Origin: Rhodanobacter sp. C01
Lineage (GTDB): Bacteria > Pseudomonadota > Gammaproteobacteria > Xanthomonadales > Rhodanobacteraceae
Assembly: GCF_002001045.1 (NCBI RefSeq)
Contig: NZ_MUNR01000006.1
Location: forward strand, 1-64,000
Reading direction: 5' to 3'
Length of the DNA stretch: 64,000 bases
The translations under genes were made by a program, and so were the position numbers. Of the stretch, positions 54,687 through 63,098 are shown piece by piece. A model generated the notes under the pieces. That model did not search any database. It saw nothing but the letters and a program-made list of their open reading frames with translations, and was not told where the DNA came from. Numbering within the stretch: the first letter of the stretch is position 1; each line of letters starts with the position of its first letter.

Positions 54687-55346
54687 TCAAAACGCGTAAA
54701 GCAGCACTGCAAAGAAATGGCATGTTGTGCCGGCAAGGACAAACAGATGCCAGATGAAATGGCTGTATCGAATCCTACCGTCTAGCACGAAGAACACCAC
54801 GCCCAGGGTATAAGCCAAACCGCCAGCTCCGAGCCAAAGCAGTCCATTTGCCGACATGTGTAGCCACAGCGGCCGGATGGCGATCATCACCACCCATCCC
54901 ATGGCGACGTACATAAGGGTGGACACGCGTGGAAATCGCGGACCTACCATGGCCTTGAACACCAGCCCCGCCAGAGCCAGGCTCCAGATTACGCCGAGCA
55001 TGGTCCAACCCCAGCCTCCGTGAAGCACGCCCAAGGTGATTGGCGTATAGGTTCCAGCGATCAGCAAATAGATGGCTGCGTGATCCAGCGCTCGGAAGAT
55101 GGCCTTGAGCCGTTGGTGTGAGATTGCGTGGTAGAGGGTTGAAGCAAGATAGAGCAGGACGGCGCTGCTGCCGAATATCGCCGCTCCCACGATCGCCGAG
55201 ATGCCACCCACGTGCTGCGCATGAATGACCAGGATGGGTAGGGCGGCGATAGCCAGCAACAAGCCAAATCCGTGACTGAGACTGTTGGCGATTTCCTCGC
55301 CGAGGGTTTGGTGCCGCGTGATGGCGCTGACTGACGTTCGTGGCAT
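54687..55346 (-). CDS. Haemolysin III/YqfA-type membrane protein
   Basis: 219 residues with seven spans. Family marks: GEEIANSLSHGFGLLLAI, LYLASTLYHAISHQ, LDHAAIYLLIAGTYTP and YSHFIWHLFVLAGTTCHF; the conserved His and Asp/Ser form the PAQR-type metal site. E. coli YqfA has been linked to membrane energetics, and PAQR proteins in general to lipid or membrane fluidity. Its position beyond fabB and fabA suggests a link to membrane lipid adjustment. No box directly upstream. Confidence 0.88.
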   Translation of the reverse strand: MPRTSVSAITRHQTLGEEIANSLSHGFGLLLAIAALPILVIHAQHVGGISAIVGAAIFGSSAVLLYLASTLYHAISHQRLKAIFRALDHAAIYLLIAGTYTPITLGVLHGGWGWTMLGVIWSLALAGLVFKAMVGPRFPRVSTLMYVAMGWVVMIAIRPLWLHMSANGLLWLGAGGLAYTLGVVFFVLDGRIRYSHFIWHLFVLAGTTCHFFAVLLYAF

Positions 55347-55574
55347 GTGATATTGGCCCTTGCTATGAATTTCAAAATGAATCTATTTGTGCGGCACGGA
55401 AGGGACAGATCTGATATCAGAGTCCCTGTCATCAGCCGGGTTTGGAGCGCAGCTCATCGGCTCGACTGAGCTGCCGCCACCGTAGCGATCGCCAGATTTC
55501 AGCAAATGCAAATGGTAGGGATAGTCTTGCAAGGGGTGACACGTGGGTGCCCCCGCCCAGGCAGCTGATAGCTG

Positions 55575-56783
55575 TCAAACCCGCGCAAATACCAAGCTAG
55601 CGTTGGTGCCACCGAAGCCGAAGCTGTTGGACATCACGGTGTTCAACGTCGCCTGACGCGTCTCTCGCAGGATGGGAAATCCCTCGACGCGCGGATCAAG
55701 CTCGACGATGTTGGCGGACCCTGCCATAAAGCCATCCCTGAGCATCAATAGGCTGTAAATTGCCTCATGCACGCTCGCCGCGCCGAGCGAGTGCCCCGTC
55801 AAAGCCTTGGTTGAGGAGATTGCCGGTACGGATTCTCCGAATACCTCGCGGACAGCCCTCAATTCCACAATGTCGCCCATCTGGGTGGCGGTGCCGTGGG
55901 TGTTGAGGTAGTCGATTGGCAACGTCACGCCCTGCATTGCCATCCTCATGCAACGCACTGCGCCTTCGCCTGATGGCGACACCATATCGGCTCCGTCCGA
56001 GGTCACCCCATAGCCGACCAGTTCGGCATGGATGCATGCTCCCCGCGCCTTTGCATGCTCGTATTCCTCCAGCACCAGCATGCCGCCACCGCTGGCGATG
56101 ACGAAGCCGTCGCGACCCGCATCGTAGGGGCGCGATGCGGTTTGCGGCTCGTCGTTATAGTTACTGGACAAAGCGCCCATCGCATCGAACTGCGCGGTCA
56201 TACCCCAGTTCAGTTCTTCGCCGCCACCAGCAAACATTACATCCTGCGCACCATGACGGATCAGGTCTGCTGCCGCGCCAATGCAATGGCCCGAGGTGGC
56301 ACATGCCGCGGCGATCGAGTAGCTCAGGCCGAGAATGCCGAAAGCGGTGGCGAGTGTTGCTGACACTGTGGAACACATCGTGCGGGGTACCATGTATGGA
56401 CCGATCTTACGTACACCCTTCTCGCGCAGAAGGTCAGCAGTCTCAATCTGCCACTGTGCTGAGCCACCGCCGGAGCCGGCGATCACACCGCTGCGCGGAT
56501 GGCATATCTGTTCGATGGCAAGACCAGCATCGGCAATGGCCGCTCGCATCGCCACGTACGCATTGGCCGCTGCATCACCCATGAAGCGTTTCAACTTACG
56601 GTCTATCACCGCATTGAGATCGATCTGCGGCACGCCGGCGATTTGGCTGCGTAAGCCGCGAACGGCATATTCTGGAACGGCGCGAATTCCGCTGCGTGCT
56701 TCGCTCAGTGCGCAAGAGACAGCATCCGCGGCGTTGCCAAGGCAAGACACGATGCCCATGCCGGTTACCACTACGCGGCGCAT
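55575..56783 (-). CDS. fabB: 3-oxoacyl-ACP synthase I
   Basis: 402 residues. The catalytic triad is complete: Cys in [14 protein letters not shown], His in [14 protein letters not shown], His in [15 protein letters not shown]. It elongates the cis-3-decenoyl-ACP made by FabA and so keeps the double bond in long-chain unsaturated fatty acids, without O2. It overlaps fabA by one base, a classic fabA-fabB pair. Confidence 0.95.
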   Translation of the reverse strand: MRRVVVTGMGIVSCLGNAADAVSCALSEARSGIRAVPEYAVRGLRSQIAGVPQIDLNAVIDRKLKRFMGDAAANAYVAMRAAIADAGLAIEQICHPRSGVIAGSGGGSAQWQIETADLLREKGVRKIGPYMVPRTMCSTVSATLATAFGILGLSYSIAAACATSGHCIGAAADLIRHGAQDVMFAGGGEELNWGMTAQFDAMGALSSNYNDEPQTASRPYDAGRDGFVIASGGGMLVLEEYEHAKARGACIHAELVGYGVTSDGADMVSPSGEGAVRCMRMAMQGVTLPIDYLNTHGTATQMGDIVELRAVREVFGESVPAISSTKALTGHSLGAASVHEAIYSLLMLRDGFMAGSANIVELDPRVEGFPILRETRQATLNTVMSNSFGFGGTNASLVFARV

Positions 56784-57304
56784 CAGAAGCCCTCCGTCGA
56801 CTGGAACAGGCCAACTCGCATGTCGGTGGCTACGTATATAAGCCGGTCATCGACATACGTTTTGCCATCTGCAATCACCATGGACAGCTTTCCACGTAGC
56901 ACTCGGCGGATATCGATCTCATAGCGGATTAACTTTGCACTCGGCAATACCTGTCCGGAAAACTTCACTTGGCCCACGCCAAGCGCCCGACCGCGACCGG
57001 GCTCACCCAGCCATGGCAGGAAGAACCCACTGAGTTGCCACATCGCGTCCAAGCCAAGACAGCCTGGCATCACAGGGTCACCGTCGAAATGGCAGCCGAA
57101 AAACCACAGGTCAGGCCGGACATCCAGCTCTGCAAGGATGACGCCCTTGTCGGAAGCGCCACCATGTTCATCAATACGGGTGATGCGGTCGAACATCAGC
57201 ATGGGTGGCGACGGTAGACGAGCGTTGCCGGGACCAAAAAATTCACCGCGGGCACAGGCAAGCAGTTGAGCGTAGTCGAACGAAGAAGGTCGGTTCATGG
57301 CCAT
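56783..57304 (-). CDS. fabA: 3-hydroxydecanoyl-ACP dehydratase/isomerase
   Basis: 173 residues, the FabA length. The active site is [20 protein letters not shown], with the catalytic His and Asp as in E. coli FabA, and the FSGQVLP motif follows. It introduces the cis double bond in the C10 intermediate, the oxygen-independent route to unsaturated fatty acids. An imperfect FNR-type site is about 58 bp upstream at 57355. Confidence 0.95.
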   Translation of the reverse strand: MAMNRPSSFDYAQLLACARGEFFGPGNARLPSPPMLMFDRITRIDEHGGASDKGVILAELDVRPDLWFFGCHFDGDPVMPGCLGLDAMWQLSGFFLPWLGEPGRGRALGVGQVKFSGQVLPSAKLIRYEIDIRRVLRGKLSMVIADGKTYVDDRLIYVATDMRVGLFQSTEGF

Positions 57305-57354
57305 GTTTGCAGAGGAAGACCTAACCAGTCTGCGAGGCTTTCCACCCGGGCACC

Positions 57355-57368
57355 ATGACGCTGGTCAA
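57355..57368. promoter_or_regulatory. Imperfect FNR/ANR-type box, minus strand TTGACcagcGTCAT
   Basis: Plus-strand ATGACgctgGTCAA has one mismatch to the TTGAC half. It is centred about 58 bp upstream of fabA, in the only sizeable gap between nadB and fabA. Confidence 0.45.
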
Positions 57369-57422
57369 GGGGGTGCAAACATACGCCAGCGTCTGTTTTA
57401 GGCGTGCGGCACAATCGCGCAG

Positions 57423-58874
57423 TCAAGCTGGCATGACGGCATCGGTGCGATAGTGAGCCCCGAGACTGTGAGTGCGCGATAGGGCTGCCTCAAGCACCCG
57501 TTGTGCGAGGCGAGCCTGCCAACCTTCATCGGCCCAAGCCAGACATGCCTTCAGCGCGTTCTGCAAGCCAGTTGCCTCACGTTCCGGTCCTGCGGTCTGC
57601 CATAGCAACATGCGCAGAGCTTCCAGCCGCGACTGTGGCAGGCTCGCGGCACGCCCAACCCAGCGATATGGACCGCTGCTTGCTGCTCGCAAATCCATGG
57701 TGGCCAACATCAAACCCAGGCGTTGACCACACAGCACGCCTTCGAGCAGCGAGTTGCTGGCCAGTCGGTTAGCGCCATGCACGCCGCTGCAGGCTACCTC
57801 ACCGACGGCATACAAACCGGGCACACCTGTACGGCCATCTGCATCTGCCGCAATTCCGCCCATATGGAAATGAGCCACTGGCGTCACCGGGATCGGCTGC
57901 AGTCGTGGATCGATGCCTTCGGCAAGACATGCCGCCAAGACGGTGGGAAAGCGCCGCTCCCACTCACCATCCACTTCGCGTGCATCCAACCATGCGGAGC
58001 CGTCATCGCGGCATGCCTGCCACACGCGACGGGCCACCACATCGCGCGGTGCCAAATCACCCAGCGGATGTTGATCGGCCATCAACAGCTGACCGGTAGC
58101 GCCGTACAGACGCGCGCCGGCACCGCGCAGGGCCTCGGTGATCAGCGGCAAACAATGGACGCCCGCAACGTTAAGCGCGGTCGGATGAAATTGAACGAAC
58201 TCGAGGTCGCGAGTTCGCGCGCCGGCGGACATGCCTAGCGCCAAACCGCTGCCGTCTGCACCGGGAGGATTACTGGTGCGCGCATACAACGCACCGATAC
58301 CACCGGTGGCCAGCACAACTGCGGCGGCCTCCATTTCATGCCGATGGCCGCGCGTATCGTGGGTACACACGCCGCAGACAGCATCGCCGCGCAGCAGTAG
58401 TCCATCCACGTCCATATCGCCGCGCCACTGGATATGGGATGACTGTTGCGCGCGTTGACGTAACGCCTGAACTAGCGCCACACCACTGGCATCACCGCCT
58501 GCATGCACGATCCGTGCGGCAAGATGTCCGCCTTCGCGGCCAAGGTGCAGATGTCCGTCCGCATCTCGGTCGAATGCAACGCCCTGCGCCTGCAGCCAGC
58601 CGATGGCCGCCGGTGCCTGCGAGCAAAGCCACTGCACCATCGCAGCATTATTGTGGTGCGCCCCGGCGGTGAGTGTGTCGAGGGCATGCATGGCGGGGCT
58701 GTCACTTGGATCAAGAGCGGCAGCGATACCGCCTTGCGCCAGCGCGCTGGCCGTGCCGCTGCCATCATGTGCGCGGCAAAGCAGGCGTACCGGCGTTGGC
58801 GCCAACGCCAGCGCTGTGGTCAGTCCGGCTACACCACCACCCACCACCACTACAGGTGGCCTTGCGCGCGTCAT
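57423..58874 (-). CDS. nadB: L-aspartate oxidase
   Basis: 483 residues, a flavoprotein of the succinate dehydrogenase/fumarate reductase family. FAD motif VVVGGGVAGLTTALAL, ALAQGGIAAALDPSD, HLGREGGH, EFVQFHPTAL and LYAVGEVACSGVHGANRLASNSLLEG are all present. It oxidises aspartate to iminoaspartate for NAD synthesis and can use fumarate in place of O2. The start overlaps the nadA stop (ATGA). nadC is not in the window. Confidence 0.94.
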   Translation of the reverse strand: MTRARPPVVVVGGGVAGLTTALALAPTPVRLLCRAHDGSGTASALAQGGIAAALDPSDSPAMHALDTLTAGAHHNNAAMVQWLCSQAPAAIGWLQAQGVAFDRDADGHLHLGREGGHLAARIVHAGGDASGVALVQALRQRAQQSSHIQWRGDMDVDGLLLRGDAVCGVCTHDTRGHRHEMEAAAVVLATGGIGALYARTSNPPGADGSGLALGMSAGARTRDLEFVQFHPTALNVAGVHCLPLITEALRGAGARLYGATGQLLMADQHPLGDLAPRDVVARRVWQACRDDGSAWLDAREVDGEWERRFPTVLAACLAEGIDPRLQPIPVTPVAHFHMGGIAADADGRTGVPGLYAVGEVACSGVHGANRLASNSLLEGVLCGQRLGLMLATMDLRAASSGPYRWVGRAASLPQSRLEALRMLLWQTAGPEREATGLQNALKACLAWADEGWQARLAQRVLEAALSRTHSLGAHYRTDAVMPA

Positions 58875-59896
58875 ATCGTTTCCTGCCGGCCTATCGCAAG
58901 CATCCGCATCAGTGCCGTCCTGGCCCGTACAGCGATGTCAGTGGGTACCCTGACCTCATGCCGCAGGTCGCGCAGACAGGTGTAGATTTTCTGCAGGGTG
59001 ATTCGCTGCATGTGCGGGCAGAGGTTGCATGGCTTGATGAATTCGGTGGCTGGGAACTGTGCACGCAAGTTGTCCGCCATTGAACATTCAGTGATCAGTG
59101 CCACGCGTTCCGGCCTTTCCTTAGCCAGCCAGCGAACCATCGCGCTGGTAGAGCCGACGAAATCGGCCTCAGCCCATACCTCTGGGGGGCACTCGGGGTG
59201 TGCTATCAGTTTGGCGTGGAAGTATTCGCGTGCGTGCCGAGCCTGTTGTGCAGTAAATTTTTCGTGTACCTCGCAGCGGCCGGTCCACAGCAACAGCTCC
59301 ACCTTGGTCTTGCTCGCGACGTAATTTCCAAGGAAGCGGTCGGGCAGGAAGATCACCTGGTTCGTTCCCATCGCCTCTACTACTTCAACCGCATTGGCCG
59401 AAGTGCAGCAGGCATCAGACTCAGCCTTCACTTCAGCCGAAGTGTTGACATAGCTAACTACAGGTACTCCAGGATATTTCGCTCGCAAGGCGCGCACGTC
59501 AGCAGCGGTGATCGACGCAGCTAGTGAACAACCGGCCTCTAGATCAGGTATCAAGACCGTCTTTTCCGGGGCCAGGATCTTTGCGCTCTCAGCCATGAAA
59601 TGGACTCCGCACAGCACAATCAGGCGGCCCTCACAGTCCGCCGCCGCCTGTGCCAGTGCGAGCGAGTCGCCGGTGACGTCTGCCACGCCGTGAAAGATCT
59701 CAGCTGACTGATAGCTGTGCGCCATGATCACGGCGCCACGCTGTTTCTTCAGCCGGTTGATAGCCTCGATCCAGGGTAGGTGAAATGGCCATTCAAGGCA
59801 GGGCACCAAGTGTTCGAGGCGTGCACCGAGTTCGGCATATTCATGCTCAAGTGCGTCACGCCAGATAGGCAATGGCAACGTGTCGGGGTCGGTCAT
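58871..59896 (-). CDS. nadA: Quinolinate synthase
   Basis: 341 residues. The three [4Fe-4S] cysteine regions are seen (VLCGVHFMAES, ESDACCTSANAVEVV, KPCNLCPHMQRITL). It has the pattern AHSYQSAEIFHGVADVTGDS near residue 58. NadA condenses iminoaspartate with dihydroxyacetone phosphate to quinolinate; its cluster is oxygen-sensitive, in keeping with this neighbourhood. Upstream in the same direction is the UbiT fusion gene with a 48-bp gap. Confidence 0.94.
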   Translation of the reverse strand: MTDPDTLPLPIWRDALEHEYAELGARLEHLVPCLEWPFHLPWIEAINRLKKQRGAVIMAHSYQSAEIFHGVADVTGDSLALAQAAADCEGRLIVLCGVHFMAESAKILAPEKTVLIPDLEAGCSLAASITAADVRALRAKYPGVPVVSYVNTSAEVKAESDACCTSANAVEVVEAMGTNQVIFLPDRFLGNYVASKTKVELLLWTGRCEVHEKFTAQQARHAREYFHAKLIAHPECPPEVWAEADFVGSTSAMVRWLAKERPERVALITECSMADNLRAQFPATEFIKPCNLCPHMQRITLQKIYTCLRDLRHEVRVPTDIAVRARTALMRMLAIGRQETI

Positions 59897-59944
59897 GGCG
59901 ATCCGCAGAGGGAATGTAGGAGAAACACGTGCCGCAGCAACCTG

Positions 59945-60805
59945 TCAGGCTGCCTCACGTCGATGCGCCGCCCGGGCGGCGCGCGTGAAGCGGGCGCTCC
60001 GGTTCAGCAAAATGCGCAGGCCGAGCGGTATCGCCTCCCACGGTAGCCGGTCGAGCATATTGCGCGCCGTAAGACCAAGCTCCGTGTCGCCAGTGAGTAC
60101 CAGCCGGCGTTGGAAGAAGAGCGTGTCGGCGTCTTCCAGCCGGCAGGCCAGTAACAACAAGTCCGCGACGCTACCGCGCACACTGGCCTCTGGCGCGTCA
60201 TTGGTCACACGCAAACGTCCTTCACGTAACTCCAGCACCCAGCGGATACGCAGGTCGCTCACCTCGATGGCTAGTCGTCGTCCAAGCATGAAGTCGAGTG
60301 CGCCCACGCGCAAAGGAGTGGCAAGTACATGCGCCATCCCTGCCTCGAGTAAAGTGTGCTGCCAGCGCGATGGCGCGACATGCAGCAGCGGAGCTATCCT
60401 CTGTGGTGGCGGCAACAGGCGCAGCAGACGTGGAGCAAGGGAGGATAAATGTGGGGGGCTAGGCATAGTGGACGCCATTATTGAAGCAGAGTCGCGAGCA
60501 CCGCTCTGATCCACGTCAACAATCAATCCTTGCTGGCGACAAGCATCGCCGATGGCCAGGTCCAGTAGATCCTCTGCGGTGGACGATGGCAGATTGAGTC
60601 GCGCTGCTAGTTTCTGCGCACGGTCGCGTACCCGACGCTCCCGCGCCGGATCGCGCAGTGGTACTCCCGCACGTGGCTTGAGAGCCGCCACCACGTGCAC
60701 CATCCGACGGCGTGCGGCCAGCAGAAGAATTAAGCCGTCATCGACACGATCAATCACGGCGCGCGCCCGCGACAGGGCGAAATGCTCAGGAAGATGTCGA
60801 TACAT
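59945..60805 (-). CDS. ubiT: UbiT fused to an AroQ-type chorismate mutase-like domain
   Basis: 286 residues. Residues about 10-92 read like an AroQ (type II) chorismate mutase: LSRARAVIDRVDDGLILLLA, RRRMVHVVAALK, the DPARERRVRDRA block and a final helix ending ACRQQGL; the conserved R, K, R-E and Q positions of that fold are visible. Residues about 135-270 are an SCP2-type lipid-binding domain with DTLFFQRRLVLTGDTELGL and NMLDRLPW, the UbiT signature. E. coli UbiT is only the SCP2 part (about 174 residues). UbiT is required for anaerobic ubiquinone synthesis with UbiU and UbiV. The joined domain could act on or bind chorismate, which precedes both 4-hydroxybenzoate and prephenate; catalytic activity is inference. 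Confidence 0.85.
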   Translation of the reverse strand: MYRHLPEHFALSRARAVIDRVDDGLILLLAARRRMVHVVAALKPRAGVPLRDPARERRVRDRAQKLAARLNLPSSTAEDLLDLAIGDACRQQGLIVDVDQSGARDSASIMASTMPSPPHLSSLAPRLLRLLPPPQRIAPLLHVAPSRWQHTLLEAGMAHVLATPLRVGALDFMLGRRLAIEVSDLRIRWVLELREGRLRVTNDAPEASVRGSVADLLLLACRLEDADTLFFQRRLVLTGDTELGLTARNMLDRLPWEAIPLGLRILLNRSARFTRAARAAHRREAA

Positions 60806-61202
60806 CGACCGTCTCCCCGGTGGCGGCCGCTGGCAGCGCTAACAGCGCTCGTGCTGCCGGAAGCACCTTGTCCAGATAGACGCGTCGTGCTTCGGTGGCA
60901 TCGAAATCGGCATGCTGGCGTTTCTTTACGCCATAGTCGGACAGAACTAGATGTGTGTCGGCCACCACGCCCGCGTTGGTCAGACAGGCCGAGGCACATT
61001 TTAGTATGCAGCCGTCGAGCGCGAGGATGCGTCGCCCGCTTTGTGCGGTGCGGACCAGTCCAGTCACGCCGCCACCAACGCCGGCGATGCACGACATCTC
61101 CGCGACGCCTGCGCGGTCCAGTTGCAGTGCGAGGTGATTGGCCATCTGTGCCGCACTGGAACAGCCAGAGCAGGAATAGACGAGCGGCGGCCTACCAGTC
61201 AT
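60786..61202 (-). CDS. DGC-domain putative zinc-binding protein
   Basis: 138 residues. Cysteines occur as YSCSGCSSAAQ at the N terminus, SCIAGVGGG in the middle, and LDGCILKCASACL, the Asp-Gly-Cys motif that names the DGC family. The role of the family is not established; members often accompany anaerobic or selenium/sulfur genes. It overlaps its neighbours on both sides (NnrS-like upstream, UbiT fusion downstream), so it is embedded in the operon. Confidence 0.85.
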   Translation of the reverse strand: MTGRPPLVYSCSGCSSAAQMANHLALQLDRAGVAEMSCIAGVGGGVTGLVRTAQSGRRILALDGCILKCASACLTNAGVVADTHLVLSDYGVKKRQHADFDATEARRVYLDKVLPAARALLALPAAATGETVDVSTSS

Positions 61203-62455
61203 GGATGATCCTCCATATTAAGCAGAAAGCGGTTTGCGCGTCGGCGCACGCCATCAAGAGTTAGCCAAAGGCAAAGCCATGCCAGTAGCATCGCCAGCCC
61301 GGCTGAACGCGCCAGCCAAAGGCGTGGCCACAACACAGCCGCTGGTAGCAGAAATGCCTGCGGCAGTTGCGCCAGCAGCACACGGGCCTTGTCCAATTCA
61401 GGCAGAAGCCGTTGTATGCCGGGTATCCGCACGCCACGACTGACACGACGGTGTAAGGCGATCCAGCCGAGAAAGGCCACAATCTCCAGCAACATACCGT
61501 TCACCAGCAATGGCAGGGCGATACACAGCCCCAATGCGCCAGCCAATAATTCGTTCCGTGTATCCCAGAGAAGGATAAGCGCGGTAATCGCTAGTGCGCC
61601 CAGTCCGGCCTGCCAACTCCAAAGCAAGGGTCCTCGCCGTGACCGCGGCGCCCGCCATTGCAGCCACAGTGCAGAGCAAGTAAACAGCAGTGCATGGATA
61701 GCTAGTGCTAAGCGTAGCCATGAGGCATCGTCGCGTAGCAGCCGTAGCCACGCCCCAGCGAGCAACGCCAACAGCAGGCTCATCAGCCATGCAGCTTGTG
61801 CCGCCGCCGGTACCACGGAAGTTCCCTGGAACATGGGCATCACTACGCGCGCCACGCTGGCGATCAGCAGTACGGTCCACCCCAGTAATCCCCAGCTTGC
61901 ATGCACGTCGACCAGCGCAGCTAGCGGTATCTCCAACCAGCCACCAAGACCCAGTGCCAGGCAACCGCCAAGCAATGCTGTAGACAAAGCAAACACCAGT
62001 GATACGCCAATACCTGCCCGCAAAAGACGTTGGCCAACAGCCGAGAGCGTGCCCGGCAAAGTCATCGCGCATAGCAGCACGAATGTTGTCGGAAGCAGCA
62101 CGCCAGCAGCCAGAAGGCCGAGGCGCCAACCAGCAAGCAGTCCCGTCATCAGCAGGGCTAGGCCGAGATTGAACAGTACGTGCAACCAAGGCCCGAGCGA
62201 TGTACTGCCACGCACGTGTACGCCAGCCGCTGCCGGCAGGAATTGCAACACGCTGCCGAACATCGCATTGCCGAGAACACCGAGAGTAAATGCGTGCACC
62301 AGCGCTAGAGTTTCCGGCAGCCAACGCGTGCGCAGAAGTGCATCACCGTCGACGACTAGAAGTATGCCTGCGAACATTCCCCACAGCGGTACGCTGAGCA
62401 GGAAACGGCGCGGCAACGCCGTCGGCGGTGCCTTCTCAAGCGCCAGCTGTACCAT
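61199..62455 (-). CDS. NnrS-like multi-span membrane protein
   Basis: 418 residues with about twelve hydrophobic spans. Conserved-looking His residues occur in spans: LVHAFTLGVLGNAMFGSVLQ and VDVHASWGLLGWTVLL, in a pattern like that of NnrS and haem-copper oxidase subunit I relatives. NnrS is a haem- and copper-containing membrane protein linked with NO stress in denitrifiers. I cannot confirm the family, but the DUF2249 neighbour supports a denitrification or NO context. Overlaps both adjacent genes. Confidence 0.65.
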   Translation of the reverse strand: MVQLALEKAPPTALPRRFLLSVPLWGMFAGILLVVDGDALLRTRWLPETLALVHAFTLGVLGNAMFGSVLQFLPAAAGVHVRGSTSLGPWLHVLFNLGLALLMTGLLAGWRLGLLAAGVLLPTTFVLLCAMTLPGTLSAVGQRLLRAGIGVSLVFALSTALLGGCLALGLGGWLEIPLAALVDVHASWGLLGWTVLLIASVARVVMPMFQGTSVVPAAAQAAWLMSLLLALLAGAWLRLLRDDASWLRLALAIHALLFTCSALWLQWRAPRSRRGPLLWSWQAGLGALAITALILLWDTRNELLAGALGLCIALPLLVNGMLLEIVAFLGWIALHRRVSRGVRIPGIQRLLPELDKARVLLAQLPQAFLLPAAVLWPRLWLARSAGLAMLLAWLCLWLTLDGVRRRANRFLLNMEDHP

Positions 62456-62720
62456 CGTGATCGGGTCGGGAAATCAACACACGCATGCCACCGGAAGCCA
62501 GTGCGTACACTCTGGTCTGAAGGCCGCGTGCGTCCAGAACTTCAAGCAGTGGCGTTGGCCACAGTGGGGTGAGTACACACACGCTCTCCCCCGGCTCCAA
62601 CGCGTCGGAAAATTCGAGTGCACGTTGCATCGGTTCGGGGCAGGGACGCCCTCTCAGGTCGTATTCAGGCCACTTCACGTCAGTGGCAACCTGCTGAATG
62701 GGACGGCTAACGTGATGCAT
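62436..62720 (-). CDS. DUF2249/TusA-like protein
   Basis: 94 residues. The motif YDLRGRPCPEPMQRALEFSD and LTPLWPTPLLEVLDARG fits DUF2249, a small fold related to the sulfur carrier TusA, with the CPEPM Cys present. Such proteins are often encoded beside NO reductase and other denitrification genes. First gene of the minus-strand operon that probably runs on to nadA and nadB; a near-perfect FNR-type box lies about 42 bp upstream. Confidence 0.82.
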   Translation of the reverse strand: MHHVSRPIQQVATDVKWPEYDLRGRPCPEPMQRALEFSDALEPGESVCVLTPLWPTPLLEVLDARGLQTRVYALASGGMRVLISRPDHDGTAGA

Positions 62721-62755
62721 AATCGGTATTGCAGCACACGTATCACGTTGACGCG

Positions 62756-62769
62756 CTGATCTGGATCAA
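62756..62769. promoter_or_regulatory. Near-perfect FNR/ANR-type box CTGATctggATCAA
   Basis: One mismatch in the outermost base of the left half. It is centred about 42 bp upstream of the DUF2249 start and is the likely promoter element of the minus-strand operon with ubiT and nadAB. Confidence 0.62.
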
Positions 62770-62969
62770 ACGACATCCAATTGTCGTGTCGACGAGACGT
62801 TCGACCTTCGGTCAGAGAGCGTTATCCAGTACTCCCTAACCACGCCATTCGGCTCAGTGCGAAACTTTGTAGTATCAATCGGGGCTGACGATTTGCGTAT
62901 TTGGGCCCAGCGAGATCCAGGAGCCTTGGGCGCCTGTGACACTTTGCCATTCGTGCCGGTGCGTGCCAG

Positions 62970-62983
62970 TTGACAAAGGTCAA
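62970..62983. promoter_or_regulatory. FNR/ANR-type box TTGACaaagGTCAA
   Basis: Perfect dyad about 122 bp upstream of the GTG of the second nosL copy at 63099, facing the nosL2-tatA-tatB genes. Confidence 0.72.
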
Positions 62984-63098
62984 TATGATTGATTACGTCA
63001 AGGCCTAGCATGAGCGCCATGGAAGGCTTGTCTTGGCAGGTTCACGTGATTCTCGGCGACGATAAGCGTTGACCTTCCATTTTTCGCCACAGGGAAGT

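Larger units (their letters stand above)
62721..63098. other. Divergent control region between DUF2249 and nosL2
   Basis: About 380 bp with no supported gene; it contains two FNR-type boxes (62756 for the minus operon, 62970 for the plus-strand nosL copy). A further TTGAT-TAC-GTCAA at 62989-63001 has a 3-nt spacer and is not counted. Confidence 0.6.

Noticed and set aside
61389-62759. 456-residue open frame opposite the NnrS-like gene
   Set aside because: Ser/Arg/Pro-rich without domains, antisense to a multi-span membrane protein that has operon overlaps on both ends.
62989-63001. TTGAT-TAC-GTCAA next to the box at 62970
   Set aside because: The spacer is 3 nt instead of 4, which does not fit the FNR/ANR dyad; not counted as a site.
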